The notes beneath the pieces were generated by a model. That model was given only the letters and a program-made list of their open reading frames with translations. It made no database searches and had not been told where the DNA came from. The translations under genes and the position numbers were made by a program. From Psilocybe azurescens (Eukaryota; Basidiomycota; Agaricomycetes; Agaricales; Agrocybaceae): a stretch of 16,253 nt of DNA. The DNA lies in contig JAJIRX010000475.1 of the NCBI GenBank assembly GCA_023853785.1, positions 1-16,253 on the forward strand, in the 5' to 3' direction. Below, piece by piece: positions 1 to 9,451 of this stretch. How positions within the stretch are numbered: the stretch's first letter is position 1; each line of letters starts with the position of its first letter.

Positions 1-410
1 GCAATCATGTGAGGAGCTCAGATCAGTTGAGTGAAGTTCAAGAGTTCAAGTTGGAGGTAAGTACGAATCAAGTGCGGACTAATCGATTGCTTAGGACCTA
101 CAATTTTATATTTAGCGTGTGCGGCACTAATGCCAATGATGAGTTTACGTGCATGCTATTAAAGTGTTTTATAGCCTACACAACATTACCAGTGTCTATG
201 TGCCATGCTTCAGCCCACACTCTCCGGATTCAAGGGTGAAGGCTGACCCTGACCGTGCCTGACGGTTTCGGGCATATTTCGCGGGGCTCAAAATCAAGAA
301 CCAAAGGACCGCGCTATGCCAGGGCCAAGCTTTGGTGAGCACATGCAAAAGAAACAAATCGTAAATTGCGGGGTGAATGAGCAAAGGCGGTCATTTCTTC
401 TCAGCCGTCT
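1..410. other. Left edge, no supported gene
   Basis: Short open frames occur on both strands here, but none has recognisable motifs, convincing splice sites or family resemblance. The stretch lies downstream of the minus-strand FunK1 relic and may hold its 3' flank. Confidence 0.4.
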
Positions 411-1490
411 TCAGTTTCGATTAGACCCTCGGACGTGTTCGTAATGATCTGGATCTCCTTTTCGTCCGCTTCTTGTCGACGTGCTTATTTGATTCGACTT
501 CGCGTTTTCTTTTCTTCTCTGCTCCCCTGATACGACAACCAAAGAGGCATCCCTATCTCTTGCGGGTGTTAGAGCTACTGCCAGATCGTCGGTAATTTCG
601 TTGGGCCCAGCCACTGGAGGTGTTTCCGATTCAGGCTGCTCCTTTCCACTGCATCTATGGTATCCTTGATTATGGCTAAGAATTTATCATAGTCTTTCCC
701 CTATGATGAATCTTCCGAGTTATACACTGTTATAAGATCAGAAAAATACTCTATTTCGTTCGCAATCTCATATTTCTTCATAAGATGCTCCTCTCCACAG
801 CTGCGCGAGCGATACAACGAGTTTGCGGAAGATCTTATCCTTCTCGAAGTATGACGACAATTCTGTTTTGGGTTTGGAAAGGTGATATCGCTTGGCCGCC
901 GCGTAGATGTGGGCATGTTCCCAATAGTCTAGGTCTCGAACAACTATGGGATTGCCCGGCCCATTGAGAGTTATGCACATCCATACTATAACATAGAACA
1001 AAGACTCGAGGTCAAGATGATCATGCGGCGGTGCCCGGACTCGGTATCGGCCCATTTCTCAATTTTGTGAGCTATAATAGACTGGTATACACAAGTTCCT
1101 CGGTGATACGAGTGCGTATGTCTTCAAGCAAGACAAATTACTGGAATATAACTGATACTATGTGATACCATAATTCCCCAATTCTGCATCTTTCTTTCCC
1201 AGAAGAATGTTCTCGACGCTGATGTCGCGATGTAGAATTCTACTTTTTGACCGCATTTTTTGTGAAATGAAAATGATAATGGCTCACCGGCAATCGCATC
1301 GTGAAATGCATACAGTAGTTGTAACTTGGTTTGAAAATGTCTGATGGGCTGTCCATAAGCCTCGAGCGCAATTCGGCAGAAGATACGATCGTGGTCGTAG
1401 GGGTGTGCATCGTTATATACTCACTTGACAACATGGCATGGTATCTGAACCGAAAAATAGAGGCAGTTGGTATCGTCTTTGTAAGCAATC
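411..1490 (-). pseudogene. FunK1-type fungal protein kinase, decayed
   Basis: FunK1 kinases are a protein-kinase-like family expanded in mushroom-forming fungi; substrates are mostly unknown. Reading down the minus strand, I see an N-lobe/linker piece with YGQPIRHFQTKLQLLYAFHDA (1282-1350), the catalytic loop ILHRDISVENILLG (about 1199-1240; HRD with Asp as the expected base), a likely intron GTATCA...TTCCAG (about 1141-1168), a degenerate activation segment ending RGTCVYQSI, and the C-lobe motif HDHLDLESLFYVIVWM (about 980-1025). A basic C-terminal tail ends at 411. The pieces lie in different frames. There is a TGA before the linker (near 1420), a TGA just after the intron, a frame change near 1056, another near 762, a TAG near 699 and a shift near 640. 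An intron beginning GTGAGC near 1288 does not restore frame with any nearby AG. The canonical DFG-equivalent is not clear. I conclude that the locus is a kinase relic. Family call is firm; exact exon limits and the 5' end are not. Confidence 0.72.
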
Positions 1491-1499
1491 ATCTGAACA

Positions 1500-2187
1500 G
1501 CACCAGCCGTGCCCAACAGTGAATGTAGGCGGTTGCGCCTGTGAGCGCGGCGCAACTCGAACTCCTGAGCTTGTACCAATAAAGCTTTCAGAACAGTTGT
1601 GCGAGAGACTTGGAAGAACGACGGATCAAGAAACGATGATGATGCAGATGGTTGGGTTTAGTTTGGTTCCGGTGCGTGCCCTTGTCGCGTAAATTTAAAT
1701 CACGTGACCGTGTTCAATCTCAAGTCAATCTCCAGTGACAATCAAAAAGGAATACAACATTCATGTAACATAGAATCCCTGAACACCCAATCTCGAGTAT
1801 CAGGAATGGAAGACACCATTCAGGCCCACAATTATGCTGTCGTTTACGCTGGTTTACAGTGAGATCTCTGGTTTAAGCTCAAGGATGGCTCCCGCCGGTC
1901 TCTTCCCCACCTCGCCAGCTCGCTAAAGGATCTGAAGATCGCCTTAAGATTGCCTGAACGATGATTTTCGCGCTTTGAATAAAGTAACCGCCGCCCAACC
2001 GACCAATTCCTCGTCAGATAGTCAGTACTCAAAGCTAACGCTAATTATGCCGGCGGTGAACAGTGAACCGTCGTAAATCGTGAATATGTACCTCGACCAT
2101 AACCGAACACCTCAAGCGCTCATTGCCAACGGCACCCGCCGTGAACTTAAGATAGAGAAAAAGTAGTGGATAAACACAATATGGACA
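1500..2187. other. Intergenic, no supported gene
   Basis: No open frame here shows recognisable domains. It contains a perfect palindrome TCACGTGA at 1700-1707, beside an AT-rich ATTTAAAT. The minus-strand frame at 1844-2032 has no motif I recognise. Confidence 0.4.
1700..1707. promoter_or_regulatory. TCACGTGA palindrome (bHLH-type E-box)
   Basis: The eight-base perfect palindrome contains CACGTG, the core bound by fungal bHLH factors. It lies about 200 bp upstream of the 5' end of the FunK1 relic, a reasonable promoter distance. Binding is inferred only; an 8-mer can occur by chance. Confidence 0.3.
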
Positions 2188-2781
2188 CTAGCCTGAAATT
2201 AAATATCCTTGGAAACGTAGTATCAATCTACAAGATCGCTTGAAGATTGGAGATGTATTAGGAGCACCACTTCCTAGATTGATAAAACCGAACGGTAAAC
2301 CTGGTCTAGGCAAAAACAGACTGTCCACTATCGTTATGACAGAACCCATGGAGCTAATATGGATACTCCATTGTGAGATGTCGATGTAAAACAACAGAGA
2401 CCCAGACAAAAGCACTCAAGAGATTACCCAAAATGAATGGTCACAAGACAATTCTACAAATGGGAAAAGTTTCTTGGAAACTAGATACAGACATGGCAAA
2501 ACACCCTCGATAATGAGGCCAATTTGCCAGAAGGTTGGACGAGAACGCACGGGGTCTGAGCTGGTCTTCGGGATGTAACTAGATAAGCCACTGTTATGCT
2601 GATAACTCAGTGTAGAATTATCCATATCTCCCCGGTTTAGCGTTTGCCTCTTTTCTTCGTTCCAGTTCCTTGTATTGTGAGGTCCCCGGTCCTCGCACGG
2701 GCCTGAGTCCAATATCCTGTTGTTTGTCAGGCCAAAAAAAAGTCTGTCGAGTTGGTTCTCCGATTGAGTATCCGATCCCAA
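2188..2781 (-). other. Long minus-strand frame with one TGA, hydrophobic second half; unidentified
   Basis: One minus-strand frame stays open from 2781 to 2188 except for a TGA at 2416-2418. The first half is polar, rich in Asn, Asp and Ser, and looks non-coding. The second half is hydrophobic, with segments such as IIEGVLPCLYLVSKKLF and, after the stop, VLLSGSLLFYIDI. A GTAATC directly before the TGA could act as a splice donor that removes it, but the acceptor is not clear. I recognise no family. It may be a relic of a small membrane protein or a chance open frame. Confidence 0.18.
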
Positions 2782-2821
2782 AACATTTACAGTGGCATGT
2801 CGGCAAGGCGCGTGTCACAAG

Positions 2822-2827
2822 CACGTG
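2822..2827. promoter_or_regulatory. CACGTG E-box upstream of the hydrolase
   Basis: A CACGTG core lies 86 bp upstream of the hydrolase ATG, so it is well placed for a transcription-factor site. It is the second CACGTG in the left part of the window. Function is inferred from position only. Confidence 0.3.
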
Positions 2828-2912
2828 AGTCATAATATGACAGGTCACGGCGTTGCACTAATTTGTTCGAACAACATCGCGAGACTTTTACAAGGCTTGC
2901 CTCTTTACCGCC

Positions 2913-4403
2913 ATGGTCGCCTCAAGTCCATACCAATGCATGACATTGGCGTTGTTGGTTCTGCCACCATTGTTTATCACGACCTACTTTATGGCGGCCT
3001 TTCCAAGCCCTCCAGCGCCCATAACTCTGCACCCATCTCTCGCCAGTCTTCCACCAACGTCCAGATCGTGGTCAATATACCCAGAGGACTATTTTTCGGG
3101 CGGTGGATACGCTGTCTTTCCGGCTGGAAAGGTGCGTATCTCTAGAGCATTTCTATTCGCCATGTTAACTTGTGCAGGTCCGATACTGGCTTCTTGGTCC
3201 TGAGAAAGGTAAAAGGTGTGTTGTTTATGAGTTTGTGTTGTGCATTCTTATCTCATTTCTTTGTCTCACAGGTTGTCTTGATACATGGCCTCTCAATACC
3301 GTCAATTATCTGGAAGGATGTGGCCCCGAAACTGGTGGCGAGTGGACATCGCGTGCTGCTGTACGGTATGTGTGTAGTCTTTGCCTTTTGGGTATATATT
3401 CATGTTTTCTGCCAGATCTGTACGGGCGAGGATACTCTGACGCACCGCAAACGGCATACGACACCAACCTGTATACCACCCAACTCGCTTTTTGCTGCAG
3501 TATCTGAAATGGGACAAGGCAAATATTATCGGCGTTTCAATGGTACGTGTGTTTCTTAGACAGTGGGAACGACTCCACTCATTATCCGATAGGAGGAGCC
3601 ATTGCAGCTGCGTTCACCGCTCAGTTTCCACATCTCGTCGACGAGAGTGTGGGTCTTATCGCCTGTGCAGGGCTCATGGAGGTCCGTATCACTATTTCCG
3701 TCATTAACGCACTTCTCAACTAATCCTCACATCTCGCCTTTCGTTTCCTGCTCGCCACACTCTCATCCAACTCCTGTTTCTGATCGAAAACAACTAGTCG
3801 AATGATATCTCACGAACGGCCAAAGTCATGTCCTCTCCACTCATTCAAGCTCTAACGTCGAGCAGACCGGTTCAAGTAAGCAGCCGAATGTCCGACATGC
3901 ACATTTACTTATTTCGTTATAGATGTACATGCAACACCTTATAAATCAATCCCAATCCGCATCGCAGGAGGAGAAGCCTCTCCTCGAGGTATGCGTTTCT
4001 TTGGCCCATTCGAACAAATGCTGACAGTCTTGCAGATTGTACGATTACAATCAGCGCACTTACCAGGATACAATAACGCATTATCATCATCGTTACGAGA
4101 TGGACCTGTGCGTGGTCAGCGTGCTGCGTTCCAATCAAAATCTTTCAATGGAAAAAGGGTGTTGATTCTTCATGTACGTTGAGGTCGTCTCTCAATATTC
4201 GCTAAGAACTGACATCGTATTTGACATGCAGGGGACGAAAGATACCACTGTGCATCCCAAATACGCGACTCTGATATCCGACCTGCTCCCCTTCGGTGAA
4301 GCAGAAGCTGATTACATTCGAAGGTGCGGGGCATGATCTGAGCGTGAGCCACCCTGTGGAGGTGGCTACTGCGTTGCTAGATCTACTGGATGGAAAGTCG
4401 TGA
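2913..4403 (+). pseudogene. Alpha/beta-hydrolase fold protein, nine exons, frame broken four times
   Basis: Alpha/beta hydrolases cleave ester, amide or related bonds; the substrate cannot be read from sequence. Proposed exons: 2913-3131, 3178-3215, 3272-3365, 3416-3542, 3593-3681, 3798-3875, 3923-3988, 4036-4173, 4232-4403, all with GT-AG introns. An N-terminal hydrophobic segment (about residues 10-26) suggests a membrane anchor or signal. Then follow VRYWLLGPEKG, VVLIHGLSIPS (oxyanion HG), DLYGRGYSDAPQT, the nucleophile elbow GVSM plus G (Ser), IVRLQSAHLPGYNNALSSSL, HGTKDTTVHPKY (probable acid Asp) and GAGHDLSVSHP (catalytic His). All triad members are therefore present. The frame fails at the exon 2/3 junction (one G short), in the T-run 3489-3493, at the exon 4/5 junction (one G short) and near 4301-4306 (one base extra). 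Correcting these gives 1023 nt, 340 residues, a usual size. Start chosen for its Kozak-like CCATGG. It is either a recent pseudogene or a good gene with consensus errors. Confidence 0.8.
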
Positions 4404-6612
4404 AAAAGTTACCGTGAAGAAAGGAAAGAATCATCGCAAAAGTACAGAGCATCTCAAAGGATCCCTGCGTATACTGGATGGACGGACTCGACACACCCCT
4501 GGATAATCCCATCTGCACATTCTCATCTGCTCACACTCAATACCAAATCCCTATACCACTCCACATTCAATCCCTCGCCCGTTCCGTTCCCAAATACTTG
4601 ACTTGATCAAAAACGGTCTGGATTTTGGATGGGCTATTCCCATGTAGCATTGCGTATTGCGCCATGCACAGTCAGGCTTGTTCAAGATTCGACCCCCTCG
4701 GAGCTTTCCATCACATCTCCGCCTTCCATTGTGTTTTATTCCACCCCCTCCAACTCTCTAACCATCCCAAGCTGCGATCCCTCCCCTTACATTCCCCATG
4801 ATGACACACATCTCGTCCTTCAAAATCCCGAGACTCCAGTGAATCCTCGAATCGTGGGCATGCTTGCATGTTCTCCGAGTTCTGGCCAGATTTTAATCCA
4901 TTTCACACCGCTCCTCTTCCATTTCCTCATACACCCGTCTTACATATGCACGGCATCGTGCAGATGGAGAATGAGAATGCGATCATACCAGGCTCGGTTA
5001 TCTCTTGAAGTCGGACCGTGGTCGACATCGCTTCGTACACCCGCCGCCGACCCCGATGGATGTGCGCATGCACCACCACCACCACCATTATCATTATTTA
5101 CCTTGTGATCTACATACATACCTACATACAATATTGTGACATTATGATCCTCCGATATGATACGATGTATATTCTTTTGTTGTTTGTGAGTACGTACATA
5201 CATACCATTTTCTACCCATTCTTTCGAAGTTCCTTCGCGTTGGGTTGTATACCTTTTGTGCTTCTTTTTTGTGTGATGTTGATTTAGTAGGGATTTAGTG
5301 TTGTTGTATCTAGCTATTTTCTCTTTTTTTTTTTTCTCGTCGAGAGTGCCGGCGAACTTGTACATGATCTAAAGGCACATTCGAGAGTAAGTATAGGGGA
5401 AGTGTAAAATATGGCTCGTTATGAACTGGAGAACTGTCATCTGGCAATGACATCGTACACTGGGAATTTTCTCTTCACGGACTGTATTCGTGCTATGTAG
5501 AGGTGAGTATAGGAAAACTCTTACTTTTATTCCTGTTGATGTCGGGTTTAGACTTGGTAGTTCTTTTGAAAATGCCATTGATATTATGAAAATCTATTGA
5601 AATGTTGGCAGCCGAGTTCCTGAGTTGCCTTTGTTGAATGCACTTTTTCAGACCAGTGACGCGACGGAGAACAGTTTGTCTTCGAAGACTGGCCCTAGTT
5701 TTATTAACTTTGACTACTTCGCATGTGCAAGCAGTCGGAGTAAACCGTTCTGATATTTAGTGTTTCTTCTTGCTTCGTGCCTCAGTTTCTTTTCAGGTAT
5801 CGTTGTGGGGATAGAGACATTGGGAAGGTGGGCTTTCAAATCTTAGAATCCAGGCGCGTTCTTTGGGCTTTGAAATGTGTGAACGCAGACGTCCCTACAC
5901 ATGACATATACTCCCTAAGTGCTAAGTGTGGTTTATATCTGTTTCACAAGCTCTGCTTCTCAAACCCATGTTTTTTACTGATTTCAGGTGGATTGTAAGA
6001 ATACCTGTATGTCCTTGTCTTTATCCGTACTGGTGAATCCCATTCTCACCTTTTTTATGCTTTTCATACTTCGTGGTACACTCCCGGATCAAGTCTATGG
6101 AAACTATGTAGAAGACCACAATATCAATGAGAAAATGGTCGTTCTAGTTATCAGTCTACGCTTGTTGGAAGTTATTGGACTGGACTGTTTCTAACGCATT
6201 GGTTATCAGTGTCGTCTTCCCCAGAAACAGAAACAGAAAAAAGGTAGCTGACCTCTTGCAATATCGTATAGATGATTGGAGTGTTTTACGGCGATTCGGA
6301 TGATTTTACCGTGATTTTGCGCCGGCGGCAAACCCTTATATTGATTTCTTCCTGAACTATAGGCGCTTATGTAGGCACAAGCTCGACACAGACCGCTGGT
6401 TGTAAAAATTATCCCAACATGCCTGGGATAGTGGATGAGGCAGTGCGCAGAGCAACGCGAGATTCTCAATTGAATTGTGGGGAACCGCATGTGAATACGT
6501 CAATGACGATCACAGAGAGCTCAGCATTCCCACCTATCTATATTACATAGCAGGTTTCAATGGCTTGCACGTCGTGTCTGTCTACCTCTTAGCTTTTTCT
6601 TCCTTGACCTTG
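4404..6612. other. 2.2-kb gene-free stretch with simple repeats
   Basis: I find no coding region with recognisable motifs. The plus frame 4629-5108 and minus frame 4940-5365 have biased, repeat-driven composition. The first part probably holds the hydrolase 3' UTR. Short plus-strand frames at 5777-5998 and 5988-6194 show no domain. The last few hundred bases are the likely promoter of the BTB gene. Confidence 0.4.
5071..5335. repeat. Cluster of microsatellites and a 12-T run
   Basis: A CAC-trinucleotide run lies at 5071-5087 and passes into ATT-rich repeats. TACA/CATA tetranucleotide runs are at about 5111-5130 and 5191-5206. A run of 12 T is at 5324-5335. These are low-complexity tracts, common in fungal intergenic DNA, and they explain the apparent open frames here. 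Confidence 0.75.
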
Positions 6613-8749
6613 ATGCCCCAGGACCTTGCTGAAATCTATGACGATACTGCCCTTGTCCGGCTTGGAAAAGTAACCGACAATTCCTTGCGACTTGCACTCG
6701 AGGAATCGACTTCTGAATGGAGAAAGGACATTGCGGAACTACTTCACGATGCGAAGAATAGATTTCCCGACATTGTTTGGAAGGTTGAAGGGGCCAACTC
6801 GTCTCTTGTAGAAGTCTGGGCGCACAGAGGTAAGTCTAGAGTGCCGCTATCATTTTACATTGGAAGACTACTGATCCCTTTCGCATCCACGCTAGCTGTT
6901 GTTCTTGGAAAATGGACACCTCCGAAGTTTTATAGCTCAGTACACGTCTGGGCTCGACGATGATAACACTCTGGATGAACAACTGACCGATATCAAGGAA
7001 GAGTCCCAGCCCAACGCTCCCGATACAAGAGTAGCGAAGGGCATACTAGTGCTCAAAATACCCTCCGACGAAACCCCAGAGTCGATTTACGCTGAGCTTC
7101 TCGCCATCTATGGAGCAGAAAAGTTAGACCATCTAAGTGATGCTCGAAAAACACTGCGCATGAGGGAAGGACTCAGGGACATATGGCGATCAAGACTGCA
7201 CACAGATATTAAGATTAGAGTTCCCTGGATTGGGCAGAACCCTGAACATATTGGCCATTTTCGCGCTTTTCATGTCATCGCTCAATACTTGTATCACGTT
7301 CGTCCTATTTTCGTGATCGTCCGCTCCGCGATGCTGCTTCGAGGAGGATCGACAACCAAGAGTCGGACGAATCACCCATAATTTCTCTTCCTTTCCCCCA
7401 TTCACGCCATCGAGCTTCTACCTCATCCTTGATTATATGTACACCGGAATGCTCAAATCTCGAGATCGGGAAATCAATCTCACAACCTCATTTTCAGTCA
7501 TTCGGGGCTCTATATTTCTCCGCATGCCATCACTCCAGAAATTGACTGTAGCGCACATCGCTGTCGAGATGTTGCATGGTCTCTTTCACGCATACCTCTC
7601 AGCGACAGACTACCTACGTCTAGTCCAGACGAGCTGGAGCAATATGATAAAATATGGCGGGTGTCGCTGTGCATCATGCATATCTCGCATCCCACGCGTC
7701 CTCCTATTTGCCCTGGGAAGCAACATTCACAGCTTCGTTCTCGAGCGAGGTGCACGCAGAGCCCTCGTTGGACTATTCGGAGCTGCATGGTGCTCCCACG
7801 AATTTGCAACCATTCCTCGGAATATACGCGATTCCATACTCAAGAATGTTTGCAAGATGATAGTCCCCTGCAACGCCATTTCTCTTCTCTTTGCAGCTGA
7901 GGAAGGGCTCGCGAAATTAGATGAATCGCCGCAGTCATGGGACAGTGCGATCAGAACTGCAATCATTTCTGTGCGTGAGTCTGTTGAAGATTTACTATGC
8001 AAAGACTCCCGAGCTTGCTTCGACTGCGATGATTGGAGAAATATCGTCGAAAATGGGGATTTGGGACCCAGTGACGATCTCGAAAATGATCCAACCAAGC
8101 AGATGAAGCTAGATTGGATACGAAATGCGATATTGAGAGGTGTGAGAAACCTAGGGCCAGAGAGACCCGCTGTTTATCAGGTATGCTTGTTTAGGTTGCT
8201 TGCGAGCTTCTCATGTATACTTATATCTCCTTAGATTCTTATAGCTTTATACCAAAACTTCGACTCCCTTGCCCATTCCTAAGGAATCCGGAAAACAACA
8301 TCTCCACAAATTTACTGAACACATCAAAGGCGACCTTCTGTCTGTTATGGCTCCCATGAGGTTCTTCTACCGTACTCTCGCACTATTTGACTTTGCCCAA
8401 CTTGGAGTTGGGAGGAGGGCTAAATGTGAATCGCTCTGCCGAGCTCAGCAGTGACAATAATCACCTTCATGATGATTGGGATAATTCAAGCTCAGCCATC
8501 TCACTCTACTCATACGTATCAGAGCAAAGTATACCGTGGTCGTTTGTTGGAACTGATGAAGTTGACTGTTCACCCTACGTCGCGGCGTTGGATCTGGCAA
8601 ACGTGTCACTGTATTCCTACCCATCCTCTCGCACCCTATCGACCGACTATGGAGTATTTTACACACGACTAGCACTTTCTCAAGAGACGGTAGGCTCTCT
8701 TAGTAGAAGAAGGAGCTATGATTCCATTGCTACTAGTCGCGACTACTAA
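6613..8749 (+). pseudogene. BTB/POZ-type domain protein of Agaricomycetes, frame broken about five times
   Basis: BTB domains mediate dimerisation and often link substrates to cullin-3 ligases; the role of this family is unknown to me. Exons: 6613-6829, 6896-8180, 8235-8749 (GT-AG introns of 66 and 54 nt). Order: an N-terminal helical part (IAELLHDAKNRFPDIVW), WAHRAVVL as the start of a first BTB-like unit, WRSRLHTDIKI plus HRSILVSRSSYFRD and FTPSSFYLILDYMYTGML as the core BTB unit, EMLHGLFHAYL, a Cys cluster GGCRCASC near 7655, LERGARRALVGLFG, and a Ser-rich tail. The frame shifts at the T-run 6928-6931 (one extra), T-run 7258-7261 (one short), C-run 7395-7399 (one short), near 8266-8274, and in the G-rich 8405-8419. 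Net correction gives 2016 nt, 671 residues. No nonsense substitution is needed to explain the breaks. The start ATG 6613 is preferred because translation upstream in the same frame does not look family-like. The alternative is an intact gene with consensus errors. Confidence 0.75.
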
Positions 8750-9451
8750 AAGGAATTCAGGATCATGGTTTCGTATACTCTGCCAGTGGAGCTCAACAAT
8801 CAGAACGACGGTGTGCGGCTGATATCCCTCAGGAATTAGGATCAATATATAGAGAGAGCGGCGACTACTAATGCAATATTGTGAATACTGTGTGGAATAA
8901 GAGAAAATTATTTAGCTATTCGAGTAGCATTAGTACTCGCTCAATATCGATGAATCTAGTACACAATTTAAGGTAAAGCAATAGGAATGGCTTACATGAG
9001 GTCAGGTGTTACCCGAGTAGAATTCTGTAGTGGATCCATCGCGTAGTTATGAACAGAATAATTAAGACAGAGAGCAAGTCGTTGGGTCGTTCTTGCGCAA
9101 ATTGACAAAATTGTTCTATCCGCGAACTCGGTCGCTCGAACCCAAGCCCAAGGCCAGACCCCAGGGCGCCTATATAACAGATCATGTGCTCCCGAGCCAA
9201 CTGTCAAGCGGAGTCCGGAGTTAGGTCAATTCAACGCTCCGACATTGATACAATCTCTGCTCATCATCACTGCGCTCGGAGACTCCTTTGTCCCGTTCAT
9301 GCCTTAGTCGATGCCAGAAGTACATCGAAGAACGAAGTAGACCGTAATCAAAGCACCGAACTTTAGATCAATTTCAGATTCAGATTCAGGTTCCCACTCT
9401 ACTCGGAGACGACGACGACTCCCCTGGTTTGAACCTGTATGATCAAGTTCG
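8750..9451. other. Intergenic region between the BTB and HET genes
   Basis: This holds the BTB 3' flank and the HET promoter and leader. The 10-mer GCGACTACTA occurs at the BTB stop (8738-8747) and again at 8861-8870. A TATA-like box is at 9171-9177. Near the HET start there are three TTCAGA-type hexamers (9373-9390) and a short GAC run (9408-9419). No gene is supported; the minus-strand frames at 8992-9207 lack motifs. Confidence 0.5.
9171..9177 (+). promoter_or_regulatory. TATA-like box upstream of the HET gene
   Basis: TATATAA lies 275 bp upstream of the HET ATG. That leaves room for a leader of about 240 nt if transcription starts around 30 bp downstream. Position supports it, but no transcript data are available. 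Confidence 0.35.

Noticed and set aside
3450..3500. A 31-nt intron (GTATAC...TGCAG) that would bypass the T-run break in the hydrolase
   Set aside because: It is too short for this gene and would delete conserved residues around YTTQLA.
4629..5365. Long open frames on both strands (159 and 141 codons)
   Set aside because: They overlap microsatellites and pyrimidine-rich tracts, have biased composition and show no motifs; probably 3' UTR or intergenic sequence.
7510..8098. Minus-strand frames of 99 and 123 codons
   Set aside because: They are antisense to the well-supported BTB coding sequence and have no domain resemblance.
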